Shown here in pieces: positions 53,554 to 62,153 of a stretch of 64,000 nt of DNA. Under the pieces are notes generated by a model. The model was not told the DNA's origin. It worked only from the letters and a program-made list of their open reading frames with translations, and made no database searches. Position 1 is the first letter of the stretch, and every line of letters begins with the position of its first letter. The stretch is from Gordonia sp. PP30 (GTDB lineage Bacteria > Actinomycetota > Actinomycetes > Mycobacteriales > Mycobacteriaceae). Both the position numbers and the translations under genes were made by a program. Location of the stretch: contig NZ_CP095864.1 in NCBI RefSeq assembly GCF_023100845.1, positions 3,348,001 to 3,412,000 on the forward strand, written 5' to 3'.

Positions 53554-55107
53554 ATGAATCTCAGAATCGACGTCGCCGGCCCGGTCGCAGCAGTCACCAC
53601 CAACGGGTTGCTCGACGCCTTCTGGCGCTACGAGACCGCACTCATGGACAACGACGTCGATGCGCTCGACGACCTGTTCCTCGCCGGCGATAAGACGATC
53701 CGCGCCGACCACGAGGCGGTGCTGCAGGGCCACGACGCGATCGCACGATTCCGAGCCGCCCGGACCAGCGGCGCGCCGGCACGCCGCGTCGTCGACGTTC
53801 ACGTGCGCGAACTCGGCGACGACCTGTGCGTAGTGCTCGCCGAGACATGCCGCTCTGATGGCGCCCCCGGGCTGCAATCCCAGGTCTGGAAGAACACCGC
53901 CGACGGCTGGAAAATCGCCTACGCCCACGTCAGCGCCGGAGCTCCGCGCGACTCTCGAATCTGGCGAAAAGTGGGAGCGCCACTAGCGGCCGCGACCGGC
54001 ACCGGTCCGCTCACCGGACTGACCGTCGCGGTAAAAGACCTGTTCGCCCTCGCAGGCGAACGAATCGGCGGAGGCACTCCCGCCTACCTGGAGCAGGCGC
54101 CCATCGAGGAATGCAATGCCGCCGCCGTGGACGCCTTACTCGCCGCCGGCGCGACCGTGACCGGGCTCGCGCATACAGACGAACTCGCCTACAGCCTCGG
54201 CGGAACAAACCCGCACTACGGCACGCCGGAGAACCCGGCGGCCCCGGGCCGGATTCCGGGAGGCTCCACCAGCGGGCCTTCCGTGGCGGTCAGTTCCGGC
54301 CAGGTCGATGTAGGCTTGGGCACCGATACCGCCGGATCGATCCGCGTCCCGGCCTCATACCAGGGACTCTGGGGACTGCGACCCACGCACGGGGCAGTCG
54401 ACACCGGCGGGCTGCTACCGCTGGCCCCATCCTTCGACACGGTCGGCGTCCTCACACGCGACCTGACCACCCTCACCCGCGCCGCCGATGTGCTCCTTCC
54501 CGAATCTGAGGCGACCGAGATCATTACCGTCGTCGTCGACTCCGCGCTCCTCGCCTACGCTGATCCGGATGTCCGCCGCTCTTTCGAGCGGGCGGTCGAA
54601 TCGATCGGCGCCTGCACACCGGTCGAGGAGCGCGATGTCCTCGGCGCCGATTACGACAACGTGTTCAGCGCGTTCCGGACGCTGCAGGCCTACGAGGCCT
54701 GGCAGACCCACGGCAGCTTCCTCACCAAACATCCGAGGGCGGTCGCGACCGACGTCGCCGGACGGTTCCGCGACGCGTCGAGCGTCACGCTCACCGACGC
54801 CGGCGCGGCGCGGCGCGGACTCAACCGGTTCCGTGACCGGCTTGCGACCACACTCGGGACAGGGACGGTCCTGCTGCTGCCGAGCACCTCGAGCGTTGCG
54901 CCGGCTGCCGGCGACGGTACCGCCGAACGGGCCCGCGCCGCCACGCTTCACCTCACCTGCCTCGCCAGCGCCGCAGGCCGACCCGCACTCTCGATGCCGA
55001 TGCTGTGGGTCGGGGGCCTCCCGGTCGGCTTGTCCGCAGTCGGATCACCTGGCCACGATCGGGCACTACCGCGCTTCGGCGAACAGATCGCTGCCATCCT
55101 GACCTGA
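53554..55107 (+). CDS. AtzH-like (DUF3225) domain fused to amidase-signature hydrolase
   Basis: 517 residues from ATG 53554, GTGGAG upstream. Residues 1-130 form an NTF2-like AtzH/DUF3225 domain (LLDAFWRYETALMDNDVDALDDLF, LQGHDAIARFRAAR, SQVWKNTADGWKIAYAHVS). Residues 140-517 are an amidase-signature enzyme with the triad Lys161 (VAVKDLF), cis-Ser240 (GGSTSGPS) and Ser262 (GTDTAGSIRVPAS). In the cyanuric acid pathway AtzE (amidase) and AtzH act on carboxybiuret and dicarboxyurea; a related deamidation of a carboxylated urea or amide is a reasonable guess. It is divergent from the AllA-like operon, with an operator in between. Confidence 0.9.
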   Translation: MNLRIDVAGPVAAVTTNGLLDAFWRYETALMDNDVDALDDLFLAGDKTIRADHEAVLQGHDAIARFRAARTSGAPARRVVDVHVRELGDDLCVVLAETCRSDGAPGLQSQVWKNTADGWKIAYAHVSAGAPRDSRIWRKVGAPLAAATGTGPLTGLTVAVKDLFALAGERIGGGTPAYLEQAPIEECNAAAVDALLAAGATVTGLAHTDELAYSLGGTNPHYGTPENPAAPGRIPGGSTSGPSVAVSSGQVDVGLGTDTAGSIRVPASYQGLWGLRPTHGAVDTGGLLPLAPSFDTVGVLTRDLTTLTRAADVLLPESEATEIITVVVDSALLAYADPDVRRSFERAVESIGACTPVEERDVLGADYDNVFSAFRTLQAYEAWQTHGSFLTKHPRAVATDVAGRFRDASSVTLTDAGAARRGLNRFRDRLATTLGTGTVLLLPSTSSVAPAAGDGTAERARAATLHLTCLASAAGRPALSMPMLWVGGLPVGLSAVGSPGHDRALPRFGEQIAAILT

Positions 55108-55207
55108 GCCGACCGGCGAAATCGGATCGCTCAGAGCGGCCTTTCTGTTTCTCGCCTGTTACGCGCCGTAAAGACCTTATTGCAGAACCCTTATATAGGT
55201 ATCGCAA

Positions 55208-55252
55208 CCTGTCAGACAGGAATATAGTCAGTCCTGTCGGATGGTCAGACCA
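55208..55252 (+). promoter_or_regulatory. Two palindromic operators upstream of the FadR-type regulator
   Basis: CCTGTCAGACAGG (55208-55220) and TGGTCAGACCA (55242-55252), centred 33 bases apart, about three helical turns. Both have the TnGTCnGACnA form of FadR-subfamily GntR sites. AT-rich -10-like stretches (TATATA 55192-55197; TATAGT 55223-55228) lie beside them. The rest of 55108-55310 shows only a weak CGCTC-A-GAGCG hairpin followed by a T-rich run after the amidase stop. Confidence 0.7.
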
Positions 55253-55310
55253 ATCACCTCCGATAGCCAGAAAAAGAAACTCGAAGCCGACCAGAAAGAC
55301 GGTGTAAGCG

Positions 55311-56021
55311 ATGACGGAAATGCCTCCGCTCACCGGATTCGTTCGGCGATCGACGTCGGTCGGATCCGAGATCGTCGCCTATCTCGAGCGTTTGATATCC
55401 ACCGGCGACCTCGCCCCGGGGACACGACTTCCCTCCGAGCGTGAACTGGCCGCGCAGTTCGAAGTATCCCGGGCGTCGCTCCGTGAGGCCATGCACGAGT
55501 TGGAAGTGAAGAACATGATCGCCCGCCGGCCGGGTCGCGGCACCATCGTCGCAGAATCCGCCGCCTGGAACGTCGACCTGTACGAGCGCCTGTCCGAAGC
55601 CGAACGGACGCTCCGGGACGTCGCCGAGCTCCGCGAGACCATCGAGCCCCGCGTAGCCGAACTGGCCGCCACCCGGATCACCGACTCGACGCTCATCGCT
55701 CTCGAGGAGGTTCTCCAAGCGACCACCGCGCCGCTGGACCAGGAGGAGTCGATGCGGCTCGATATCGCCTTCCACATGCTCGTGGCGCAGGCATCGCAGA
55801 ACCGCCTCCTCATCGCCCTAGGCAGCTTGGCCAACGAGTGGACCGAGTCGACGCGGACCCTGTCCCACGCCGACGCCGCATCGCGGAGCCTCTCGCATTC
55901 CGGCCATCAGCACATCTACGAAGGACTCCGCAAGCGAGACGCCGACGCCGCGCGAAAGGCCATGGTTCAGCACCTTTCCGAGGTCGCCGCAATGACCCGC
56001 CGGCACCATCCGTCGTTCTGA
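55311..56021 (+). CDS. FadR-subfamily GntR regulator (FCD domain)
   Basis: 236 residues from ATG 55311 (ATG 55320 possible; ribosome site weak). The winged helix is SEIVAYLERLISTGDLAPGTRLPSERELAAQFEVSRASLREAMHELEVKNMIARRPGRGTIV in outline. An all-helical FCD ligand domain follows, with metal-binding-type His/Asp positions (RLDIAFHMLVAQAS, HIYEGLRKRDADAARKAMVQHL). FCD proteins sense organic acids or related small metabolites. It is the first gene of the catabolic run, 49 bases before the ABC binding protein, and is probably autoregulated through the two palindromes upstream. Confidence 0.93.
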   Translation: MTEMPPLTGFVRRSTSVGSEIVAYLERLISTGDLAPGTRLPSERELAAQFEVSRASLREAMHELEVKNMIARRPGRGTIVAESAAWNVDLYERLSEAERTLRDVAELRETIEPRVAELAATRITDSTLIALEEVLQATTAPLDQEESMRLDIAFHMLVAQASQNRLLIALGSLANEWTESTRTLSHADAASRSLSHSGHQHIYEGLRKRDADAARKAMVQHLSEVAAMTRRHHPSF

Positions 56022-56070
56022 CGACCCGACCCCCGCCCATAAATCACCCCCCATTGGAGAGAGAAGAACG

Positions 56071-57108
56071 ATGAAATCCAACCTCAGCGAACGCTGGAAG
56101 CGCGCCGCGGTCGCCGGTGTCGCCGCAGCGCTGGCACTGGGCCTCACCGCGTGCGGTTCGGGTGACGACTCGGCCGGCTCCGGCAAGAGCATGACCGTGG
56201 TCCTCCCGTGGTATGCCGACCCTGAGGGCGGCGGCTACTTCGCCGCCCAGGAGAAGGGCATGTACACAGGCAAGGGTCTGCACGTCACCCTGCAGCCGGG
56301 CGGCCCCCAGGTGTCGGCCACCCAGCTCGTGTCCTCCGGCCGTGCACAGATCGGGCACACCGACGCCGCCGGCGTGGTCGCGGCACAGCAGCAGGGTATT
56401 CCGATCGTGGCGATCGCCGCGATGTACCAGGACAATCCCGTCGGCGTCCTGTCACACAAGGACCAGAACATCACCTCGTTCGAGCAGATGAAAGGACGCA
56501 GCCTGGTCAGCCAGGCCGGCGCCTTGTACCCGGTGTGGCTGGACAAAGAACTCGGTGTTCCGCTGAAAACGGTCCAGTATCAGGGCTCTATCGCGTCCTT
56601 CCTGCACGACCCGTCTCTGCTTCAGCAGGGCTGGCCAACAAACGAGGTACGGCAGGCCGAGGAACAGGGTGTGCCGGTCAACTTCATTCCGTACTCGAAG
56701 TCGGGCTTCAATCCCTATAACGATGTGCTCTTCACCTCGAAAGACTATTTCGACTCACACAAGAAGGAACTGAAGGATTTCCTCGAAGCCAGCATTCAAG
56801 GGTGGCATGACTACTTGGCGGACATCGACACCGCGACGGCCGCGAACAACGCGATCCTGAAGGCGAATTCGGAGCAGTCCAAGGAGTCGGTCTGGTTCGC
56901 CTGGGACGCCCAGCGCAAGTTCATCGTCGCCGGCGACGGCGCCCGCCAGCTCGGCGCGATGACCGAAGCGCGCTGGAGTCTCCTCCTGGATCAGCTGCGC
57001 AAGCTCGACCAGATCAAGCACGAGGTCAAGCCGTCGGACGTCTACGACGCGTCACTGCTTCCGCAGATCGCGGCGCCGACCGACCTCCCACCGATCCCCG
57101 CCGGCTGA
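56071..57108 (+). CDS. ABC transporter substrate-binding lipoprotein (NMT1/THI5-like)
   Basis: 345 residues from ATG 56071, GGAGAGAG upstream. The signal peptide ends in the lipobox GLTAC (Cys28). The NMT1/THI5-type fold follows: VVLPWYADPEGGGYFAAQEKGMYTGKGL, GGPQVSATQLVSSGRAQIGHTDA, GIPIVAIAAMYQDNPVGVLSHKD. Family members bind thiamine pyrimidine precursors, riboflavin, taurine, nitrile or pyrimidine-like compounds. With the deaminase-like neighbour, an aromatic or saturated N-heterocycle is a fair guess. The two other transporter parts follow after the amidohydrolase gene. Confidence 0.92.
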   Translation: MKSNLSERWKRAAVAGVAAALALGLTACGSGDDSAGSGKSMTVVLPWYADPEGGGYFAAQEKGMYTGKGLHVTLQPGGPQVSATQLVSSGRAQIGHTDAAGVVAAQQQGIPIVAIAAMYQDNPVGVLSHKDQNITSFEQMKGRSLVSQAGALYPVWLDKELGVPLKTVQYQGSIASFLHDPSLLQQGWPTNEVRQAEEQGVPVNFIPYSKSGFNPYNDVLFTSKDYFDSHKKELKDFLEASIQGWHDYLADIDTATAANNAILKANSEQSKESVWFAWDAQRKFIVAGDGARQLGAMTEARWSLLLDQLRKLDQIKHEVKPSDVYDASLLPQIAAPTDLPPIPAG

Positions 57109-57154
57109 CACGCGCCAGCCCCCTCCCCGACGAGTCGACAAGGAACCTTTCGCC

Positions 57155-58513
57155 ATGACCACGGTCTTCACCGGCGGCGCCGTCATCATCGACGCCCACA
57201 GCGAACTGACCGAGGGATACGTCGTGGCCGACGGCGGTGTCATCACTGCCGTCGGCCACGGCCGAGCCGCTCACGAGACCCTGATCGCCGCGGACACCGT
57301 GGTCGACACGACCGGGCATGCACTCATGCCGGGTTTCATCAACGCTCACTGCCATCTCTTTCAAGCGATGTTGCGCGGAATCCACACCACTCAGTGCCTG
57401 GAGGACTGGCTCGACAACGACATAGGGCCGTTTCTGAGCTCCCTGCAGCCGGAAGACATGTACCTCGCCGCCACAGCGGGACTACTGGAGAACCTCCGGT
57501 CGGGAGTGACGACCGTCCTGGAAAACCAGTACGTTCACCAACACCCACACAACACCGATAGCGTCGCCCGAGCCTTCGCCGACACCGGAATCCGAGGACT
57601 GATCGCCCGCGGCGGAATCGATCGCAACCCCACCGGCCGCCTGGCCTCCAGGCTCGAAGGGATCGACGTCTACGTCGACCAGCTGACCCGGTTCGCCGGC
57701 GAATGGAACGGGGCCGCCTCCGGCCGGATCCGCTGCGAGGCCGCCATCCAGACCACATGGCTCGCCAGCGAGGAGCTCTGCGCACGGGTCGGCGGCCTCC
57801 TCGCCGACACCGGAATGGGCCTGCACGCCCATTGCGCAGAGACTCGCGCGAGCGTCATGTCGACCCTGGCCACGCATGGCCAGCGTGAAGTCCCGTACTT
57901 CGACAGGCACGGCCTCGTGACCCCTGCAACGCAACTGGTGCACTGCGTCTGGCTCGACAGACACGAACTGGAGATCATCGCGGCCGCGGGCGCGACAGTG
58001 GTCACCTGCCCGACGTCCAACGCCTACCTGGCATCCGGACCCGCACCGGTGTCGGATCTGCGTGCTGCCGGGGTCCCGGTGGCCATCGGGTGCGACGGTC
58101 CGGGCAGCAACAACGGGCAGAACATGTTCGAGGCCGTCAAGTGGTCGGTGCTCGCCGACCGACTCCGCACCCTTGACGCCGGACTCCTCGACGAGGTCGC
58201 GGCCCTGGACATGGCCTGGGAGGGCGGGGCCCGGGCAGTCGGACTCTCCGGCAGTATCGGTGCGATCCGGGAAGGCTATCTCGCCGACCTGGTGAGTCTC
58301 GATATCGAATCTCCCGGCTATTCGGGCTCATCGAACCTGCGCAAAGCCCTGGTGTTCGCCGGGTCCCCGGCCGACGTCGACGGTGTCTGGGTCGACGGCC
58401 TGCAGGTCGTGGCCGGCGGCGAGGTCCTCTCCTCCGACCGGCACCACATCCACCGATCGCTGCAGCAGCGTCGCGCGGCAATCGTCAACCACGAGTACAC
58501 GGCGGTGAACTGA
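57155..58513 (+). CDS. Metal-dependent amidohydrolase (cytosine/guanine/8-oxoguanine deaminase-like)
   Basis: 452 residues from ATG 57155. A subtype-III amidohydrolase of the ATZ/TRZ-like group: His65-x-His67 (NAHCHLFQAMLRG), His224/His226/Glu229 (HAHCAET), His263 (HCVWLD) and Asp314 (GCDGPGSNNGQNM). Flanking beta domains include the C-terminal IREGYLADLVSLDIE. The group deaminates or dechlorinates N-heterocycles (guanine, 8-oxoguanine, cytosine, S-adenosylhomocysteine, atrazine derivatives). Its placement inside the ABC transporter genes suggests it acts directly on the imported compound. Its TGA shares one base with the next ATG (TGATG). Confidence 0.92.
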   Translation: MTTVFTGGAVIIDAHSELTEGYVVADGGVITAVGHGRAAHETLIAADTVVDTTGHALMPGFINAHCHLFQAMLRGIHTTQCLEDWLDNDIGPFLSSLQPEDMYLAATAGLLENLRSGVTTVLENQYVHQHPHNTDSVARAFADTGIRGLIARGGIDRNPTGRLASRLEGIDVYVDQLTRFAGEWNGAASGRIRCEAAIQTTWLASEELCARVGGLLADTGMGLHAHCAETRASVMSTLATHGQREVPYFDRHGLVTPATQLVHCVWLDRHELEIIAAAGATVVTCPTSNAYLASGPAPVSDLRAAGVPVAIGCDGPGSNNGQNMFEAVKWSVLADRLRTLDAGLLDEVAALDMAWEGGARAVGLSGSIGAIREGYLADLVSLDIESPGYSGSSNLRKALVFAGSPADVDGVWVDGLQVVAGGEVLSSDRHHIHRSLQQRRAAIVNHEYTAVN

Positions 58514-59289
58514 TGACTGCATCGATGAAAGAAGCACCGAGCCCCGACATCGAGGACGCCCTCGTCCGGTTCGAAGCGGCAGAGAAGGTGTATGGCAACG
58601 GCTTTCGCGCGCTCGCCCCGATCGACCTGGATATGTCTCCCGGCGAGATCACGGTCCTCGTCGGACCCTCGGGTTGCGGGAAGACGACACTGCTTCGGAT
58701 GGCGGCCGGCCTGACCGAGCCGACCTCCGGGACCGTGTATCGCGCCACCGAGCGGCTGTCCTATGTCTTCCAGGATCCGACCCTGCTGGCCTGGCGCACC
58801 ATCCGCGCGAACGTCGAACTGGTCGCCAAACTGCAGAAGGTGCCCCGCGAGGAGCGACGCAAGCGGGCCACGGACGCCATCGCGATGGTGGGCCTCGACG
58901 GGTTCGAGAGATCCTATCCCCGGGAACTGTCGGGCGGCATGAAGATGCGCGCCTCACTCGCTCGATCGATCACCAGCGAGCCCGAACTCCTGCTCATGGA
59001 TGAGCCGTTCGCGGCGCTCGACGAATTCAATCGGGAGAAGATGGGCAGCGAACTCCTCCGACTGTGGCGAGAGAAGCAGTTCGGCGTCCTCTTCATCACA
59101 CACTCCATCTACGAGGCATGCACACTCGGCCATCAGATTGCGCTGATGGACACCGGGCCTGGTCACATCGTCGAAATAATCGACTCCCCCAGCCCACCAT
59201 CGCTCGATCCCGGATTTCAGCGTGACGAACCGGCGCTGCGCGCCCTTCAACAAGAAATCTCCATCAAGCTAGGAAGCTTCCGCGAATGA
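58513..59289 (+). CDS. ABC transporter ATP-binding protein (SsuB/TauB-like)
   Basis: 258 residues from ATG 58513. Walker A GPSGCGKTT, Q-loop YVFQDPTLLAW, signature LSGGMKMRASLARSI, Walker B LLLMDEPFAALDE and H-loop FITHSIYEA are intact. It belongs to the nitrate/sulfonate/taurine/thiamine-precursor importer class, matching the NMT1/THI5-like binding protein. ATGA overlap with the permease gene. Confidence 0.95.
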   Translation: MTASMKEAPSPDIEDALVRFEAAEKVYGNGFRALAPIDLDMSPGEITVLVGPSGCGKTTLLRMAAGLTEPTSGTVYRATERLSYVFQDPTLLAWRTIRANVELVAKLQKVPREERRKRATDAIAMVGLDGFERSYPRELSGGMKMRASLARSITSEPELLLMDEPFAALDEFNREKMGSELLRLWREKQFGVLFITHSIYEACTLGHQIALMDTGPGHIVEIIDSPSPPSLDPGFQRDEPALRALQQEISIKLGSFRE

Positions 59290-60161
59290 CTGTCATCGAC
59301 GCACTCACCCTGCCCGCTCGCCGAATCAACACGCGTCCCCGCAGCGACGCCACTTCCACGGCATCCAGGCGATCGACGGCCCGGCGCTTATCGCGACTGC
59401 TGCCCCCGATCGGAGCTTTCGTCGCCTTCATCGCGCTCTGGCAACTAATCATCGTCCTTTTCGATGTGCCCGGGTACATGCTCCCGTCGCCGCTGACGCT
59501 CGTGAGCGAACTGTGGAACGAACGGACCTCCATCCTCGGACCGACGTGGGTCACCATGCAGGAGTCATACCTCGCATTCCTCGTGGCGACTGCGGTCGGT
59601 GTCGCCGTCGCGCTCGTGATGGCCCGATGGAATATCGCCGAACGCGGCCTCTATCCGTACCTGATCGTGCTGCAGACCATCCCGATCGTGGCGATCGCGC
59701 CGCTGTTCGTGGTCTGGATCGGCCCCGGAAAGGCGACCAACATGCTTGTCGGCGCGATGATCGCGCTGTTCCCGGTCGCGGCGAACACCCTCCACGGCCT
59801 CAAGTCCATCGACCGCAACCTGGTGCAGCTCTATTCGATGGCCGGCGCCTCGCCGACGGCCGCACTGTTCTCGCTCCGGTTGCCGGGGGCCTCGCCGTCG
59901 GTCCTTACCGGCATGCGCATCGCTGCCGGTTCATCGGTGATTGGCGCGATCGTCGGCGAGTTCGTCGCCGGTGTCGGCGGTGGGGACGGCGGCCTCGGCT
60001 ACATCATCACGCAGAGCGCCGTGCAGCTGCGGACCCCGCAGCTGTTCGTCGCCGTCGTGATGGCCAGCGTGGTGTCGCTCCTGTTGTTCGGTGCGGTCGC
60101 CCTGGCGGAGAAGGCGCTGCTCGGACGCTGGCACGAGTCCGCACTGCCCGACGACGAGTGA
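59286..60161 (+). CDS. ABC transporter permease (SsuC/ThiX-like)
   Basis: 291 residues from ATG 59286, overlapping the ATPase stop. Six hydrophobic segments (LLPPIGAFVAFIALWQLIIVLF; YLAFLVATAVGVAVALVMA; YLIVLQTIPIVAIAPLFVVWIG; and so on) and the EAA loop region YSMAGASPTAALFSLRLPGASPSVLTGMRIAAG. The N-terminal 35 residues are hydrophilic and cytoplasmic. Completes the importer with the genes at 56071 and 58513. Confidence 0.94.
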   Translation: MTVIDALTLPARRINTRPRSDATSTASRRSTARRLSRLLPPIGAFVAFIALWQLIIVLFDVPGYMLPSPLTLVSELWNERTSILGPTWVTMQESYLAFLVATAVGVAVALVMARWNIAERGLYPYLIVLQTIPIVAIAPLFVVWIGPGKATNMLVGAMIALFPVAANTLHGLKSIDRNLVQLYSMAGASPTAALFSLRLPGASPSVLTGMRIAAGSSVIGAIVGEFVAGVGGGDGGLGYIITQSAVQLRTPQLFVAVVMASVVSLLLFGAVALAEKALLGRWHESALPDDE

Positions 60162-60178
60162 CCTAAGGAGAACCACCC

Positions 60179-60970
60179 ATGACACGAATTTACCGACTGG
60201 CGCACCTCACCACTACGGATGTGGACGCCATCGACAAGAAAAACGCGGTAGTGGTCCAGCCGATCGGCGCTGTCGAACAGCACGGACCGCACCTGCCACT
60301 GATCACCGACGCGATGCATGCCGAGGTGATCGCGGAGGCGGCCGTCGAATCGCTGCCCGACGACTCCAACATCTGGTTGCTGCCAACTCTGCACTACGGC
60401 AAATCGACCGAACACCTCGGGCGTCCCGGCACGGTCGCGATGTCCGCGGCCACCCTGATGGCCGTCTGCATGGACCTGGGGAAGTCTCTGGCGGCAAGCG
60501 GGTTCGGCAAACTCGTGTTCGTCAACGGCCACGGCGGGCAGCCGAGTCTGCTCGACGTCGTCGCTCGCGACATCCGGTACGAGACCGGTCTGGAGGTCTT
60601 CCCGGTGATGCCGATGCGATTCCCGTCGCGGCACGACATCGGTGGCGGCGACGCCTTCGACATTCACGGCGGCTTCGGGGAGACATCGCTGATGATGGCG
60701 ATCGCCCCGGACCTGGTTCACCACGACCGAGCGTTCGCCGACGGTCAGCAGGCGGCCGCCGCCTTCGACGGCTTCACCCACCTCACGCTGGAGGGGGTGT
60801 TGCCGACTGCCTGGCTCACCGACGATCTTTCGGACTCGGGCACCATCGGAGACCCGACCGAGGCCAACGCCGTGGCAGGCAAGGCGATCCTCGACTCGGC
60901 GGCAGGACAGCTCGCCGAAGCGCTCCTGGAGGTCAAGGCCTTCGCCTTTCCCGATCGGACCTCGTCGTGA
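60179..60970 (+). CDS. Creatininase-family amidohydrolase
   Basis: 263 residues from ATG 60179 with an excellent AAGGAG. The metal-binding signature is PIGAVEQHGPHLPLITDA with Glu33, His35 and Asp44; VNGHGGQPSLLD and DIHGGFGETS complete the site. The family includes creatininase, which opens the cyclic amide of creatinine, and the archaeal formylamide hydrolase ArfB. In this setting a ring-opening or formamide-type hydrolysis after deamination is plausible. GTGA overlap with the next gene. Confidence 0.92.
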   Translation: MTRIYRLAHLTTTDVDAIDKKNAVVVQPIGAVEQHGPHLPLITDAMHAEVIAEAAVESLPDDSNIWLLPTLHYGKSTEHLGRPGTVAMSAATLMAVCMDLGKSLAASGFGKLVFVNGHGGQPSLLDVVARDIRYETGLEVFPVMPMRFPSRHDIGGGDAFDIHGGFGETSLMMAIAPDLVHHDRAFADGQQAAAAFDGFTHLTLEGVLPTAWLTDDLSDSGTIGDPTEANAVAGKAILDSAAGQLAEALLEVKAFAFPDRTSS

Positions 60971-61704
60971 ACGTCTGGACGCTGACCCGCGGTCACGCAG
61001 ATCTGCGCCGTCCGGTCCGTCCCGTCATCGAACTGACGGTGCCGGCCGAGCCCGCTGAGATCACTGTCGACCTCGCCCGCACGGCGGTCCTGGTGATCGA
61101 CATGCAGAACGATTTCGTCAGTGAGGGCGGATGGCTTCACCATATCGGCGTCGACGTATCAGCCGCCGATGCGGCCACCGACAGATTGGTGTCGGGTCTG
61201 CCGGTGCTGCGCACGGCGGGGGTGCCCGTGCTGTGGGTGAATTGGGGCAATCGCCCGGACAAGGCGAATCTGCCGCCCGGGGTACTCCACGTCTACGATC
61301 CCGACGGCGGCGGGGGCGGGATCGGCGACGAGGTCGGCAGGTCGGATGCCGTGCTGACCAAGGGGAGCTGGGGCGCGGCCATCACCGACCGACTCGTGCC
61401 GGCCCCCACCGATCTGCACGTCGACAAGTATCGGATGAGTGGGTTCTTCGACACCGAACTCGACTCGATCCTGCGCAACCTGGGCGTGGACACACTCCTG
61501 TTCGCCGGAGTGAACGCCGACCAATGCGTCTACGCGACACTTGCCGACGCCGCGTGCCTCGGTTACGACGTCGTCCTCCTGGAGGACGCCGTCGCCACCA
61601 CGTCGCCGCCGTACTGCCTGGACGCCACCGTCTACAACGTTCGCCAATGCTTTGGATTCACCACCCGTCTTGCGGCGATGGTGACCGGAATCGAGGAATC
61701 ATGA
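60967..61704 (+). CDS. Isochorismatase-like cysteine hydrolase, RutB-like
   Basis: 245 residues from GTG 60967 (GTGA overlap). The catalytic triad is Asp45 (VIDMQNDF), Lys154 (VDKYRMSGFF) and Cys187 (NADQCVYAT). The stretches VLTKGSWGAAITDRLVP, SGFFDTELDSILRNLGVDTLLFAGV and LEDAVAT follow RutB (ureidoacrylate amidohydrolase) closely. RutB releases carbamate from a ureido acid; biuret hydrolase and N-carbamoylsarcosine amidase are relatives. So cleavage of a ureido or carbamoyl group is the likely step. RutA and RutC-F are not recognised nearby. Confidence 0.9.
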   Translation: MNVWTLTRGHADLRRPVRPVIELTVPAEPAEITVDLARTAVLVIDMQNDFVSEGGWLHHIGVDVSAADAATDRLVSGLPVLRTAGVPVLWVNWGNRPDKANLPPGVLHVYDPDGGGGGIGDEVGRSDAVLTKGSWGAAITDRLVPAPTDLHVDKYRMSGFFDTELDSILRNLGVDTLLFAGVNADQCVYATLADAACLGYDVVLLEDAVATTSPPYCLDATVYNVRQCFGFTTRLAAMVTGIEES

Positions 61705-62153
61705 GTACCGCACCCACCCTGAACCACATCGGAGATCTGACCGCCTACAAGATCTCGCCAGAGGACACCGTGACTCTGACGGTGCTGTCCGGCCCGGCCA
61801 CGTCCGGGTCGGGATCGACGGTGTGCTTCGAGATCTGGGATCCGCGCGGCTCTCAACCCGACAACAGTCACCCGGAGTCGACCGAGACCTTCGTCGTGCT
61901 GAAGGGGTCCGGGATCGCGCACAGCGACGAGCACATCGCCGCCCTGAACCCCGGCACGGTGCTCGTCTTGCCCAAGGGCTCGGTTCACCACATCGTGAAC
62001 ACCTCCGACACTGAGAAGATGTACACCGTCACGGTCATGGAGAGCGACGGCGGATTCGAAGACATGATTCTTCGCGGCGTTCCCGTGGAGCTCACCGACG
62101 ACGACCGGGCGGTGCTGGCCACCGCAGCCGAGACCGGGATCGGTCGGCAGTGA
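61701..62153 (+). CDS. Cupin-domain protein of the catabolic operon
   Basis: 150 residues from ATG 61701, four-base overlap with the preceding stop. A single cupin barrel with motif 1 DNSHPESTETFVVLKGSGIAHSDE and motif 2 GTVLVLPKGSVHHIVNTSD, giving two or three His plus Glu as metal ligands. Could be a dioxygenase, isomerase or a binding protein for an intermediate; nothing decides. Its coupling on both sides shows it belongs to the pathway. Confidence 0.87.
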   Translation: MSTAPTLNHIGDLTAYKISPEDTVTLTVLSGPATSGSGSTVCFEIWDPRGSQPDNSHPESTETFVVLKGSGIAHSDEHIAALNPGTVLVLPKGSVHHIVNTSDTEKMYTVTVMESDGGFEDMILRGVPVELTDDDRAVLATAAETGIGRQ

